From NCBI GenBank assembly GCA_963682175.1, contig OY821786.1, forward strand, positions 32,171,501-32,235,500: a DNA stretch of 64,000 bases, read 5' to 3'. This document shows, one piece after another, positions 11,098 through 22,382 of the stretch (positions within the stretch are counted from its first letter, which is position 1; every line of letters begins with the position of its first letter). The translations under genes were made by a program, and so were the position numbers. The notes below the pieces were generated by a model. That model was not told the DNA's origin. It worked only from the letters and a program-made list of their open reading frames with translations, and did not search any database. The DNA is from Triglochin maritima (taxonomy: Eukaryota; Streptophyta; Magnoliopsida; Alismatales; Juncaginaceae).

Positions 11098-11600
11098 AGG
11101 ATCGTTGCAAGCCAAACCCTCACCTCCAAAACCCTTGAAGATACGACCTTTCTATATGTGAAGGCCAAAGTTAGAGGCAAACCAGCTCAAATGCTGGTAG
11201 ATGCTGGGATGAGCCACAACTTCATAACACATGGGGAAACAAGGAGATTGGGGTTTCCTCTTACAGAGGCAAAATGGAAGCTCAAGACGATCAATGCTTG
11301 TGCAAAACCTATTGAAGGAGTGACGTGAGCCACAAAAGTAGATCTAGGGACATGAAGGGGAAAAATATGTTTCTTTGTTGTCCCCATGGATGATCAGAAG
11401 ATAGTCCTAAGACTTGAGTTCTTGATAAGTAGAAGCACCTCACTACTCCCCTCTTCAAACGCCTTGTGCATCATGGAGAAATGCACCACACATCTGGTTC
11501 AAACATCCTTGAAGCCCTTAGCAGTCCCCCACCATGTCTGCCATGCAACTGGTGAAAGGGTTCAAGAAAAGAGATGAGACAATTTTGGTCACCATGAAGG
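11098..11600 (+). pseudogene. Ty3-gypsy pol fragment: aspartic protease
   Basis: A plus-strand frame reads through TLEDTTFLYVKAKVRGK and MLVDAGMSHNFIT. The latter corresponds to the retroviral-type protease motif usually seen as LVDSGATHNFI, so the catalytic Asp is kept but the following Ser-Gly-Ala is altered. In-frame stops (for example TGA near 11325) and a frame change follow. The RT, RNase H and integrase pieces of what is probably the same element occur in order at 16011, 17147 and 22078. The fragment ends at 11603, where a copia LTR begins. Not functional. Confidence 0.65.
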
Positions 11601-11603
11601 AAG

Positions 11604-13208
11604 TGTTGGATTTCATCTTTATGTTTTGGTATAATTTTTATTTATTTATACACAAGCAAGATCATTTTCATAGTTATTCAATAATTTATGTACAAGACTA
11701 CCTACAATATTTCAATAAAATGTACTCTACATAATATTTAAATGCATAAATTAAATCATACCTAAAAGGATTGTCAAACCATTTTCGATGGTCGGAAGTC
11801 AAGTTGCATTCTGAATCGCCTTGAAAACTTTCTCCAAGAGTTCACCAAACTTTAAACAAGATTAGAGTGATTGAGGCTAACCAATCAACTCTACTGCAAG
11901 GTTAGAATTTAGTTAATAACCTCTTCTATGCCACCAAAAATTAGATTTCTAGCACTCAATTAATTAAGAGAGTTTTTAACGAAGGGATGAAGAAAAAATG
12001 GAGAGAAAAATCTGTATTTTCTTATATAAGGAACAAAAGAAGGAGAGTCATATTTATCATAGATTCTCCAAACTACCAACACATGTTCCATGATAGTTTC
12101 TCCTCTCCACCTATCATATGTTGACACATCATCCTTTCATAATTTCCCTTGACCAACATGGGTTAAAACCCATCCATTAATCACCAATAATATCTTGTTA
12201 ATGTGGGTAAAACGTGGGCAAGCAATCGACCAAAATACCTAGCCGGTCGACCGTTCCATTATCTAGAAAAGTTCATGCTAATTTCGGTCGACTGCATTTC
12301 ATGTCAGTCGACCGTTCCCTTACCAAGAAAGCTCATGATAAATTCGGTCGAACCAAGTGCCACGCCGGTGAGACGTTTCCGAACTCAAAAGAATTCGGTC
12401 GACCGGTTCGAGAAAAATGGTCAACCGTTTCCCTATATTTTTGGACCAATATCCAATATAATTTGTGCTTTAAAGTTTTAGCAAATTCATATGTTATAAT
12501 GTTGCGGATCACATTATATTATGAAATATATTATCATATATAATGTCAAAATATCATATCCCATAATATATACATCTCATATAAATTTATTTGTTATTCT
12601 AATAATGTCGTAGTCACGACATATTGATTTTATCATTTTGTCATATGTACGCTATTTAACATCACATGAAATTTAACGCATCACATAAAATATAAAATTA
12701 AACTTCTTGTTTCCTAGTTTTGTGGTGTAACCTATACGATAATCAAAGTTATATTGACAATGATATAAAACACTTTATATTAAAACCAATAAACGTTATC
12801 AAGCTACATATTATAGTTATCCAAATAACAAAGTTGTTATGCTCACTTGAACAGAACACAAACTATTTAGTGATATAAAAATAATATCACTTGTGTCTAT
12901 CCCTTGCCTCGTGATATTCGAATATTGAACAAATTTGGAATGTGTCATCTTTGTATTATATATTCCTTTCTTGATCTCTTAAGCAAATTATAAATATGTA
13001 ACTATACATTAGTTAAATTGTGCACATTATAATTTTGCTTTATCAAATGGCTCAATAATATAATCACACAAGTCAAGAGGAGCAATGATAATATTTTGAC
13101 ATATAACTTTTCCCGCATAAGTTATATATAACCAATTAAAATCTTTATCACTATACCTAATGATAGCTTTTGATAATAATCAAATTATATACTTCTTATG
13201 TGGAAAAA
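11604..13208 (-). mobile_element. Truncated copia LTR (copy A)
   Basis: The segment begins TGTTGGATTTCAT and follows the LTR copies at 13345-15665 and 17771-19904 block by block. Shared marks are TCATACCTA, GTTCACCAAACTTTAAACAAG, GGTCGACCG-type motifs (12230-12430), CATATAAATTTATTTGTTA, TTGTGGTGTAACCTAT, TGTGTCATCTTTGTATTATATATTC and TTTTGATAATAATCAAAT. It stops near 13208, about 400 bp before the end of the other copies, where unrelated plus-strand LTR-like DNA begins. In this family the promoter lies on the minus strand, so the orientation is minus. It interrupts the old gypsy pol gene. Confidence 0.65.
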
Positions 13209-13344
13209 ATAATGGGCTATGTGGCCCATTAAGACCATCTATTGGTTAGAGTTTGCCCTAACTTACACCTATAAAAGGAGAAGAGAAGTGTAGCTTGAAG
13301 AACAAGTTTTCTTTTTTAGCCACCCTTTTTCTTTTCACTCTCTT
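13209..13344 (+). mobile_element. LTR-like promoter fragment (left part)
   Basis: The segment contains GGGCTATGTGGCCCATTA followed by CCTATAAAAGGAG at 13268-13280 and a T/C-rich leader, as in the U3-R region of many copia LTRs, here on the plus strand. Its continuation appears to be 15666-15950, because copy B inserted with the target CTCTT/CTCTC between them. The parent element was not identified. Confidence 0.35.
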
Positions 13345-15665
13345 TGTAGGATTTTGTATCCTATAATTGTGTATATTTTTAAAAAAATAAACAAGCATTT
13401 TGGATCAATTTTAAGATTTTTGAACAATTTTATATCCACAAAATTCCTTATTGTATTTTAATATATGTAATTGACTATTTAATATTGAAATACGTAGAAA
13501 TGATCATACCTAGGGGATTATTGAATCTCTTTTACCAATAAGGAGATGTGTTGCACATCGGATTGCCTCAGAATTCCTCCAAAGTGTTCACCAAACTTTA
13601 AACAAGGTTAAAGAGATTAAAACAAGCTAATCAATGTTGAAATCAAGGCTAGCATATAGTTAATTACCCGTTTGATGCTCTTGCGAATTTAATCGCTCAA
13701 ACACGCAACTAACAAGGGATTTTTTGGTGGATTTCGTGGAGAAATATGGAGAGAATTTTTTTTCATTCATATAAACAAAAAGAAGAGGAATGACCTATTT
13801 ATAGGTCTTCCTCCATCCCACATCATGTGCAACCCACTTACACATGATCCCTCTTTTTTAGCTCATATAAATCAATCATATTTCGACACATAATCATCCT
13901 TTAACCTTTTCCAAACGAATTGAAAAAATTCAACCCATAATTAGAGAAATTCTCTTATTAATTCTGGCAAAATCATACGCAAACGACGACCGAAATAGTC
14001 AACCGTTCGACCGATTTGTTGTAAATCGTCAATTTCGGTCGAACAACACGTCCAACTGGTCGACCGATTAACCACAACCAAAATCCATGATTTCGGTTGA
14101 GCCCAAACGATCAACCGTCTCTCAATCAGGAAACTTCCTGATTTCAGTCGAACCACGTTTGGCAAACGGTCGACATGTTCTCAACACGATAAAGTCCCTG
14201 ATTTCGATCGAACAAAGTTTGATATTTGGGGATTTAACAAATTTATATTTTATAATGTTACGAACCACATTATAATATGCAACATATTATCATATATATT
14301 GTCAGACATTATACCCCATCATATATTTACATCTCATATAAATTTATTGATTACTCTAAATATTACGGAGTTGTGCGGTGACAGTCGCACACGCCCGCAT
14401 AGCACTGTGCGCAAGCGCATACACATGCACACACAGTCAGCTATTCTACGCGCAAGGCAACATCGAATGGTTTCGCCCTGCCTTGGGCTCATCAGGGAAG
14501 CAGCTTCAGCCCCCAACCAGCTCTACGCGCCCAACTGCATATAATTGCAGTCCCGTAGGCGCTCACCTTTGTGTTGAAGCCTCTCCCCCATATAGCATCT
14601 ATGCTCATATGGACACCCGATGTTCCCCAAACAGTCTGCACGCATCAACACCCCCTAGCGGAAGATTTAAGGGTGTGACACTAACCATGTCGTAATTACA
14701 ACACATTTGATTTTAATATTTTACCACATGTTTTGGAATACATCATATAAAATATAAAATCAAATTCCTTGTTTTTCAGTTATGTGGTGTGACCTATAAG
14801 AGGATCTAATTTATATTGACAATGATGTAAATCACTTTATATCATAAACTATAAGCGGTATCTAGCTCTATGTTATAGTTACCCAAACAACAAAGATGTT
14901 TCAGTGACTCGAACTAAACACGATCCATTTAGTGATTTGTAATATCACTTGTGTCTATCCATTACCTCATGATATTGAGAATACTATACAAAGTAGAAAT
15001 GTGTCATCTTTGTGTTATATATTCATTTTTGATCTCTCAAGCTAATTATAAATATGTAACTATACATAAGTTACATTGTGCACATTATAATTTTGCTTTA
15101 TCAAAGAGCCCAACAATATCATCACTAAAGTCAAGAGGGGCAATGATAATATTTTGACATATCACATTTTCCATCACAGGTTATTTATAATGAACTAATA
15201 CATTATCATTGTACGCATTAATAGCTTTTGATAATTATCAAATCATGCACTATTTATGTGAAAATATATAGGTCTCATATCTTAAGATTCAAAGACACAA
15301 TGAAATATTAATGACACAAACACAATTTCATAATGTTTCATTTGTTAGGTCAATTCATTATATGAAACAAATATTTTCTATTTCATATACTCATGTTGTT
15401 AAATATTTGTAGAGCTACAATATTTCTTTTAACCAACATGATAATCTTAAGTCCGGTAATCACTGTCCCATGTTAATTACTACGACTGTGAATTATTTTT
15501 GATTCATGTAAACTATTTTCTTTTAGAGTTCCACCGTTAAGGACCAATAGTCTCTTCCTTGACACTTCTAAAAGACGAATACATTAATCAATGAACAAAA
15601 TGCTATTACATTCAATTCATAATAATTGACATATAAAGTAATACTTTTAGAACACATTCCTTTCA
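13345..15665 (-). mobile_element. Solo copia LTR (copy B), 2.3 kb
   Basis: The unit begins TGTAGGATTTTGT and ends AACACATTCCTTTCA, matching both ends of the LTR that adjoins the copia RNase H at 19989. The flanks are CTCTT (13340-13344) and CTCTC (15666-15670), a 5-bp duplication with one mismatch. TATA on the minus strand reads CCTATAAATAGG at about 13793-13806. GGTCGACCG-type motifs lie at 13990-14220. There is no internal domain, so it is a solo LTR. An unrelated GC-rich segment of about 320 bp interrupts it at 14365-14690. Confidence 0.75.
14365..14690. other. GC-rich insertion inside the solo LTR
   Basis: Copies A and C pass directly through this point, whereas copy B carries about 320 bp of much higher GC content. 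It starts near GTGCGGTGACAGTCGC and ends near AAGGGTGTGACACTAAC. It is rich in CGC/GCGC runs and short alternating purine-pyrimidine stretches (GCGCATACACATGCACACAC). No TIR, poly-A tail, pol III box or target duplication is clear. It may be a fragment of another TE or captured DNA. The ORFs across it are probably incidental. Confidence 0.4.
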
Positions 15666-15990
15666 CTCTCAAGATTTGTGGATGCATATTCTCATTCTAT
15701 AGTGATTGTTGAAGGAAGACTAGTAGATCTTTAGCAAGATCTTGAACTAGTCCTTGTTTTGTTCAAGGTGAACCTTAGAGGCAAAGCTGTGAAGATTCTT
15801 TAAGAGTTCTAGAGAAATTCGTTTTCACTAGACAATTGTATGAAATCTAAATCCTGAATCTCGATTTAGATGTATTTGCATAAGTGTAGTTTAGGTTTTT
15901 AATCTTGTATGCAAAGTGTTTGATTAATTGTTTGTTTATAGTTAGCAATAGTGACGATCCATTTTGACGATTAAAAGGGGACGGATTTTT
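15666..15990 (+). mobile_element. LTR-like fragment (right part)
   Basis: This AT-rich, non-coding DNA follows the solo LTR and is the likely continuation of 13209-13344. It reads like R/U5 and leader sequence (TTGTTTATAGTTAGCAATAGTGA-like end, shortened here) and stops where gypsy RT coding begins. Identification is by position and composition only. Confidence 0.3.
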
Positions 15991-16010
15991 TTTCTTCCTC
16001 GATAATACTT

Positions 16011-16511
16011 ATGAAATCCCAACAATTTGAGTGGTTGGTCATGCCATTTGGCTTAGCCAACGCCCCTGCAACCTTCTGCACTTTGATGAACAAGATATTC
16101 CATCCTTACATGGATCGAATAGTGATGATCTACTTAGATGATATTTTTTTCTATAGCAATTTCTTGGAGGAGCATGTTGAGCACTTGAGGCGGGTATTCC
16201 AAATGCTCAGGGAAAATAAGCTATATGTCACGGAGAAATGCACATTTGCCCAATAGGAAGTGTCCTTCTTGGGTCATGTCATCAAGCAAGGAGGGATGAA
16301 AATGGATAGCTCAAAGATATAAGTCATCCAAGAGTGGGAGGCCCCAACCAAGGTGACCGAACTCTGTTTCTTCTTAGGATTGGTGAACTACTATAGAAAA
16401 TTCATCAAGAGATATTCTGCTATAGGCAGTCCACAAACTGAGCTCGTTAAGAAGAAGATGAATTGGGAGTGGACGAAGAAGTGCCAAAACGCCTTCAAAG
16501 AGCTGAAAAAG
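16011..16511 (+). pseudogene. Ty3-gypsy pol fragment: reverse transcriptase
   Basis: FEWLVMPFGLANAPATF (from about 16027) and the catalytic core MIYLDDIFFYS (about 16120-16155) are diagnostic RT motifs: the YxDD box is present as YLDD. Downstream in the same frame, after a TAG at 16254, come FLGHVIKQGG and FFLGLVNYYRKFIKRYS, the RT thumb/connection of Ty3-gypsy elements, with a second stop near 16319. The fragment ends in FKELKK at 16511, exactly at the hAT MITE. The RNase H piece resumes in the same frame after the MITE. Decayed and not functional. Confidence 0.85.
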
Positions 16512-17146
16512 TAGGACTGTCAATCGTGTTGTGTCGTGTGCTAATCGTGTCGTGTCAACTCCTATATATAAGTTCTAGGTGTTGCGCCGTATCCGACCCA
16601 TTTAATAATCGTGTTGCTAAATTTCTGCCGTATCCAACCCATTTATAATCGTGTTGCCATATCCAACCCGTTTATACCCAATTATTAAACGGGTTACTTC
16701 GTGTACATGTTTAACACCGCTACCGTTTACACCATTTAACACACGTTTAACACACGATTATCCCCTCGTTCAGAGTTCAAACTTCAAAGTTTCAAACCAA
16801 TTATATATATAATTGGTAAAATTATAAATATGACATTCAATTATTAGAATTTGTTTATTATAATTTATAACTTATATATTACTTATAGACTTGTCGGTAT
16901 TAGTCGTGTATTAATCCTGTCGTATTCGTAATCGTGTGCCTAATTACCCAAGTACTTATCGTGTTTTATCGTGTCTTAATCGTGTTAATCGTTTTTGCAA
17001 GAGAAATCCATATCCAACCCATTTAATAATCGTGTTGCCGTATCCAACCCATTTATTAATCATGTTCAAATTCTCAATCCATATCCACTAACTTCGTGTC
17101 GTTTTCGTGTCGTGTTATCGTGTTTCGTGTAAAATTGACAGCTCTA
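16512..17146. mobile_element. hAT-type MITE, 635 bp
   Basis: Terminal repeats TAGGACTGTCAAT (16512) and, in reverse complement, TAGAGCTGTCAAT (17146) are flanked by TGAAAAAG (16504-16511) and TGAAAGAG (17147-17154), an 8-bp duplication with one mismatch. The interior consists of repeated AATCGTGTTG, CGTATCCAACCCATTTA and TCGTGTCGTG units in both orientations, with no transposase. Ignoring the MITE and one copy of the duplication, the gypsy pol frame continues without a break, which confirms the boundaries. Confidence 0.85.
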
Positions 17147-17765
17147 TGAAAGAGAATGTTATGAGGGAGACGATTCTAGTGTTTCCGGATTTCACCGAAG
17201 AGTTTGAGGTGCATAATGATGCCTCTGACTTTGCTATAGGTGGGTTGTTGATGCAAGATGATCATCCTATTGCCTTCGAGAATCGAAAGCTAAATGAGAC
17301 AGAGAGAAAATACATTGTCCAAGAAAAGGAGATGGCCGTAGTAGTCCATTCCCTAATAACATGAAGACAGTATCTCTTATGATCACATTTTGTGATTCGG
17401 ACCGATAACGTAGCTACAAGCTATTTTCAAACACAAAAGATGCTAAGTCACAAGCAGGCCTGGTGGCAGGACTTCTTGGCGGAATTTGACTTCAAAATGG
17501 AGTACAAGCCACGGAAATGAAATGTTGTAGTTGATTCTTTGAGTGGTAGGGCTGAACTTGCATCCCTCTCCAATGTTCAATAAGATCTTGTGGAAGAGTT
17601 CAAAGAAGGACTAACGTATGACCCTTTTTGCCAAGCAACTAGTGGGCATGGTGAACGAAGGCAAGACCACAAAGTTCTGGATAGAGGATGCCATTCTCTA
17701 CACCAGTGGAAAAAGAATTTTTGTGCCTAAGCGGAATAAGAGGGATTATCAAGGAGTGCCATGAC
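17147..17765 (+). pseudogene. Ty3-gypsy pol fragment: RNase H
   Basis: The frame reads FPDFTEEFEVHNDASDFAIG (17188 onward), with the RNase H start motif (T/N)DASD, then HPIAFENRKLNETERKY and QEKEMAVVVHSL. After a TGA at 17362 it continues HFVIRTDNVAT and QAWWQDFLAEFDFKMEYKPR, the RNase H C-terminus. Later frames run towards the integrase zinc-binding domain and reach KECHDT just before the copia LTR at 17771. Several stops (17362, 17377, about 17518 and about 17581) show it is dead. Confidence 0.8.
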
Positions 17766-17770
17766 ACAAA

Positions 17771-19904
17771 TGTAGGATTTCATGTTTAATTATACATATA
17801 TTTTTTTCGAATTTTCATGTATAATAAGGATCTATTACAATTTTCTTCGATTTATTTATGCATGCATCGGTTTGTTTTAACAACTAGTTTCAAAAACTTA
17901 TTAAAACAAACACAAAGGGACTCCGAAATTCATACCTAGAAGTTCTCAAAAACTTCTTGACGTTTCAGAGACGTTGAGGAAGCCAATCTTCGCTTCTCGT
18001 TGCGCCGGATGCCTCCGAGTGTTCACCGAAACCCTAAACAAGGTTGGAGAGAAAGGAGCTAGCCAATCGATCTCCAAACAAGCTTAGAATCTAGCTACAA
18101 ACCCCTTCCTTAGCCTCTGAGATTTCTCCTTCCAAAGACTTAGAAAACTAAGAGAATTTTCGTGGGTTTTAGTAGTGAATTAGGAGAGAAAATAATTTCT
18201 GAATTGTGTAACCCAATTAGGGAGAATAAGGACCTATTTATAGGTTCCAATCTTACTCTTAATCATGGCTATTCTTAAGCCACGGTTTTATGACAATTTC
18301 TCTCACAAACTAATTCCATAATGCATTATATGCACCCACAAAACGTTTGACCAAATTTGGAGCTAATCCAACCATCGATCAAATTAATCTCTTAATAATC
18401 AAAGGCAGAAAATCGACCGTTGTTCGGTTTACCGAGTCCCACTCGGTTAACCGAATTTGTCACGATCGTTTAACCGAGTACGTGACGGATGACCGAATCT
18501 TAAGGAGAAAAATTCTCCTTAACCGATCGTACCCATTCACGTCTAAAACCGAGTGCTATTCGGTTAACCGAAAATATCGGAACTTGACATTGTTCGGTCG
18601 ACCGTTTCTGGTTCGGTACACCGTACCAAAGCTCCAGGCACTTTGGTCAAGTTCGGTCAATCAATTACGATTATCCGTTCCACGTTCGGTTGACCGATCC
18701 ATAGATCATTCGGTCGACCGAACCATAACGGATTACCGAACTTCTACCCGATTTTGCCTATTTCAAATTTTGGATTTATTTCCAACAAAATTTGAACTTA
18801 AGGGGGTTTTAGCAAATTCACAACTTATGCAATGTATTATCCTATGCAACAATAAATTATTGCACCCCATAATATATGCATCTCATATGAATTTATCATG
18901 ACTCTAATTATGTTTATATACAACATAATTGATTTACTTGATCACCACATGTGTCATATTTTCTATGAGAAACCCGACACATCATATGAACCAAAAATCA
19001 AGCTTCTTGTTTCACGGTTTTTGCGGTGTGACCTATGGGAGGATCTAAACTAAGTTGGCAGTGATATTAAGAGCTTAATATCACAAGCTATAAGCGGTAT
19101 CTAGCTACACATTATAGCTCCCAATTAGTTAGATGTCTTAATTCCACTCGAACCAAAACCCGATCCATTTAGTGATGGAGTGCACCACTTGTGTCCGTCC
19201 CTTGCCTCATGATATTAAGAATACACACAAAGTAGTATTGTGTCATCTTTGTATTAGTATTCATTTCTTGATCTCTTTAAGCTAGTTATAAATATGTGAC
19301 TTAACTCAAATCACATTGTGCACATTATAACTTTGCTTTATCGAGGGGCCCACTAATATCATCACTCAATTAAGAGGGGCAATGATAATCTTTTGACTAA
19401 CTATCTTCTCCAACGAAAGTTATACTTAACCAACCAATGCCTTTACACTACACTGATCGATAGTTCAAGACACTGATCTAATTAAGTATTCCTTAAGTGA
19501 TCAGATATAAGTCTCATATCAAAGGACCAAAGACACAGTAAAATATTAATGACACAGAAACACATTTCTATAATATTTTACTTATTAGGTCTATTCAGTA
19601 TACAAAAGTAATATTTTCCTCTTTTGCATACCCGTGTTGTCACTCACTTGTAGAGCTACAATGATCTATGACCAACACGACAATCTTAACTCGGTAATTA
19701 ATGTTCCATGTTAATTACCATGATTGCGAATATCTTTTGTTTTATGTAAACCAATATCTTTTAGAGCTCTACGGTTAAGGACCAAGAGCCTCTTCCTTAA
19801 CACTTCTAAAAGACGAATAACATAAACAAGGAACAAAATGATTTCTCATTCAATTCATAATAATTGACATTTAAAAGTAAAACTTTTAGAACACATTCCC
19901 TTCA
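17771..19904 (-). mobile_element. Copia 3' LTR (copy C), 2.1 kb
   Basis: Read on the minus strand the LTR starts TGAAGGGAATGTGTTC directly after a purine-rich tract (CAAGTGGGAGAT, reverse complement of 19905-19916), the classic copia polypurine tract. It ends at TGTAGGATTTC (plus-strand 17771). The promoter-like CCTATAAATAGG is on the minus strand at about 18232-18245. U3 carries a dense cluster of TTCGGTCGACCGAA-type palindromes at 18410-18740. The copia RNase H coding end lies 85 bp upstream of the tract, so this is the 3' LTR of a minus-strand element. Its other LTR is not seen. Confidence 0.8.
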
Positions 19905-19988
19905 ATCTCCCACTTGTTATTAAAGTTTTCTTTCTCATACATACTCAATGCATAAAACAATAATAACTAGGGTAAACCCCATTACATA

Positions 19989-20477
19989 TCAATCATCAAG
20001 CCAATCTACATGGTTCCTCAATCCCATGGACTCGAAATGCATTTCGCCCTTGGCTTGGGATAAGGGTTTTGTGAATGGATCAGCTGTGTTGCTGTTGGTG
20101 TCCACCCATAACAGATTTATTTTACCTTCGTAGATGAGGTCACGCGTCACGAAGTACTTACGATCCATGTACTTCACTTTGTGGTGTGATTTGGGATCCT
20201 TGATTTGCGAGATAGATGCACTATTGTCGCAAAATAGCTCTATTGGTCCCTCGCTCGAGGGAACTACTCCAAGCTCTTCAAGGAACTTCTTAATCCACAC
20301 GCCTTCCTTGCTCGCTTCAGCGACAACCATCACTTCGGAAGCAGTGCTTGAGTCGGCAGTAGTGCTTTGCTTCCAACTACGCCAACTCACAGCTCCACCA
20401 TTCAGAAGGAAGACGTATCCTGATTGCGACCTTCTATCGTCTGGATCACTACGGAGCACCAGGGCTTTTTCACCCAA
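19989..20477 (-). pseudogene. Ty1-copia RNase H, 3' end of pol
   Basis: The 162-codon frame contains DDRRSQSGYVFLLNGGAVSW, the copia RNase H signature. SSTASEVMVVAEASKEGVWIKKFL follows, then ELFCDNSASISQI, the metal-binding Asp region, and NTADPFTKPL, the conserved C-terminal motif. It ends with stop codon 19989-19991, 73 bp before the polypurine tract of the adjoining LTR. Upstream, homology stops at about 20460, where a GGGCTTTTTCACCCAACC tandem repeat starts; RT and integrase are absent. The Glu that usually follows Ser/Ala in the AEYxA motif appears as SEVMV, so even this part may be altered. Confidence 0.85.
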
Positions 20478-20690
20478 CCCCGCACAGACTAGTTGCGCTC
20501 CAGGGCTCTTTCACCCAACCACAACTCTCACACAGTTACGGGGCTCCAGGCTTTTTCACCCAACCACCGTAACACACACATTTCCAAGCTGGGCTCCCGG
20601 GCTTTTTCACCCAACCACACTCTCACACAGTTACGGGGCTCCAGGTATTTTTCACCCAACCACCGCAACACTCGTGCTCACTAGGACACT
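20462..20690. repeat. Irregular tandem repeat, 5 copies
   Basis: Units containing GGCTTTTTCACCCAACC occur near 20462, 20503, 20548, 20599 and 20643. Copies 3 and 5 also share the preceding CACACAGTTACGGGGCTCC, suggesting a roughly 95-bp dimer. The array begins exactly where copia RNase H homology ends, so it may mark a rearrangement junction. No element ends were identified. Confidence 0.65.
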
Positions 20691-22072
20691 TGCCGGAAGA
20701 ACATCGGCACCACAACTCGCCTACACAGACGACCACAACAACCGCACCTCCAATGTGCAAAACTGGACACAAACGGTCGACCGAACCAAAAGTCCTGGTC
20801 GACCGAATCTCACAAATACAGGGCAATTGCCTCGACTGGCGCTCCATCGGTCGACCAATTCCCACCAACCACACTCGTTCGGTCGAACCAAAGTCGGGGC
20901 CCGGTCGACCGTTTAGAAGTTGCCACCCAGGGTCAACGAACAAAACGACCAATCAGTCGAACGACAAAGGGGCCCCGTTCGACCGAAAGTCACCAGGGAA
21001 TAATCCCTCACGCACAACAACGAACCCAGTCGAACCTCCCAGCACTCTATGTCGACCGAATTCCACCAGGAGAATCCCCCAACTCTCACAAACAAATCCG
21101 GTCGAACCCCCGAGCACTCTCGGTCGACCGAATTCCACCAGGGAATTCTGCCACGCTCCACATCAAGTCCGGTCGACCGAACCACCTTCGGTCGAACCGA
21201 CCACCAATCCAACTTAGGTCACCGGTCGGACAAAGTCACACAGGCGGTCGACCATTTAGATGGTCAACGCCCCAACCGACCTATGACAGTGCACACGGTC
21301 GAACGACAAAGGGGACCCGTTCGACCGAAACCAACCAGGTTTGCCTCCAATGCATAACCGGTCGACCGCCCCAAGGGCATTGTTCTACCGATGTGAGGCA
21401 GAACCCGAAATCTCATTAAGAACGGTCGACCGTTTGCACCATTCGGTCGATCGATCAGACAGTAAAATCTGCTGCATGTTTACTTGCGATGAGCCGAAAT
21501 GCCTACCGTCGACTTCCAAATACTCACACTACTAAAGTGAGCTACAACTACAAGTTTGACATACCGTGAAGGTTTGAAGAGACCTTCAAAGAACCATGAC
21601 GGCGCTTCAACGAGCACTTCTCCCCAAAATCATGATCCGTCGACAAACCTCACGCTCGAACGACGATCACCACCTCCTCGACAACCTCGAGCACTCCAAT
21701 ACCTCCGTCAATCTCCACACTAACCTCCACATCAGAAACGAGGTAGGTTGAGAGAGAGAAACCAAAACGAGCGGGAATGGTTGAGAACCCAACACTCACC
21801 TCCTTTTCGCCGGAGCACAACACCTCCACGCCGGAGCACAACTAGGAGAGAGAGAGAGAGACGTGAGAGAGAGATGAGGGAGTTGTGAGAGAGTGAGAGA
21901 GAGATCTACCTCACCATAAATATCTTCCTCCAATCCAATCCTCACCATCCATATAATCTCCCAACCATCTCAACCCTTCATCCACCAACATTCCATCTCA
22001 ACCCTTCATCCCATCTCCTCCTAATCACCACCTAAAACATCATTAAAATTCAATTAGGATTAGGATCCCACA
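20690..22072 (-). mobile_element. LTR-like fragment with GGTCGACCG palindromes
   Basis: On the minus strand the segment begins TGTGGGATCCTAATCC (22072). It has a TATA-like GATATTTATGG near 21915 and a GA-rich leader (21840-21900), then GTCGAACC and GGTCGACCG motifs repeated many times between 20760 and 21480. The right half is related to 24770-25381: both have GTTCGACCGAAA, TTTGACATACCGTGAAGG-type sequence and a similar leader order. It has no recognisable protein. It looks like an LTR or 5' leader of a retroelement in minus orientation. It differs from the LTR at 17771-19904, so it is probably a separate element. Confidence 0.5.
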
Positions 22073-22077
22073 CTATG

Positions 22078-22382
22078 TAATAACTTGTTTGGTGTGCCAA
22101 CAAGATAAAGGAGAGCAACATTTGCCTTATAAGTTGCTTGAACCGCTACCCATCATCCCTTCATGTCCTTGGGAAAGTGTTTTATTAGACTTTATCTCAG
22201 CTCTGCCAAAATCAGAAGGGGTTGGATCAATCATTGTGGCAGTAGACTGTTTTCCCAAGTTTGAGACTTTCATCCCATCTCCAAAGGATTGTACAATTGA
22301 GGAGCCAACACCACTCTTCTACAGAGACTTGTGCAAAAGGATTAAAAATGCAACTGTGCTTCTCAAGAAATATCTTAACTAG
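22078..22382 (+). pseudogene. Ty3-gypsy pol fragment: integrase
   Basis: CLVCQQDK-type sequence (here LVCQQDKGEQHLPYKLLEPL from 22089) is the end of the integrase HHCC zinc domain. PWESVLLDFISALPKSEG follows, with the first catalytic Asp of the DDE core, then GSIIVAVDCFPKFETFIPS with the second-Asp region (V-D-x-F-x-K), and a decayed continuation to a stop near 22382. It has the right orientation and order to be the last surviving piece of the element whose protease, RT and RNase H lie at 11098, 16011 and 17147. About 40 residues of the zinc domain are missing at the junction. Confidence 0.8.

Noticed and set aside
13209..13344. Promoter of a host gene (CCTATAAAAGG)
   Set aside because: No gene follows; the surroundings are LTR sequence and a solo LTR interrupts it.
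14299..14695. ORFs of 81 and 105 codons in the GC-rich island
   Set aside because: Composition alone explains the open frames; both strands and several frames are open.
18347..18901. 184-codon ORF in the copia LTR
   Set aside because: Lies across U3 palindromes, on the strand opposite to the element, and gives repeats of R-x-V-D-R-S type residues.
20134..21357. Long plus-strand ORFs of 260, 175 and 102 codons
   Set aside because: They run antisense to the copia RNase H and through tandem and palindromic repeats; the peptides are repeat-derived (FHPTT, RSTEP) and match no domain.
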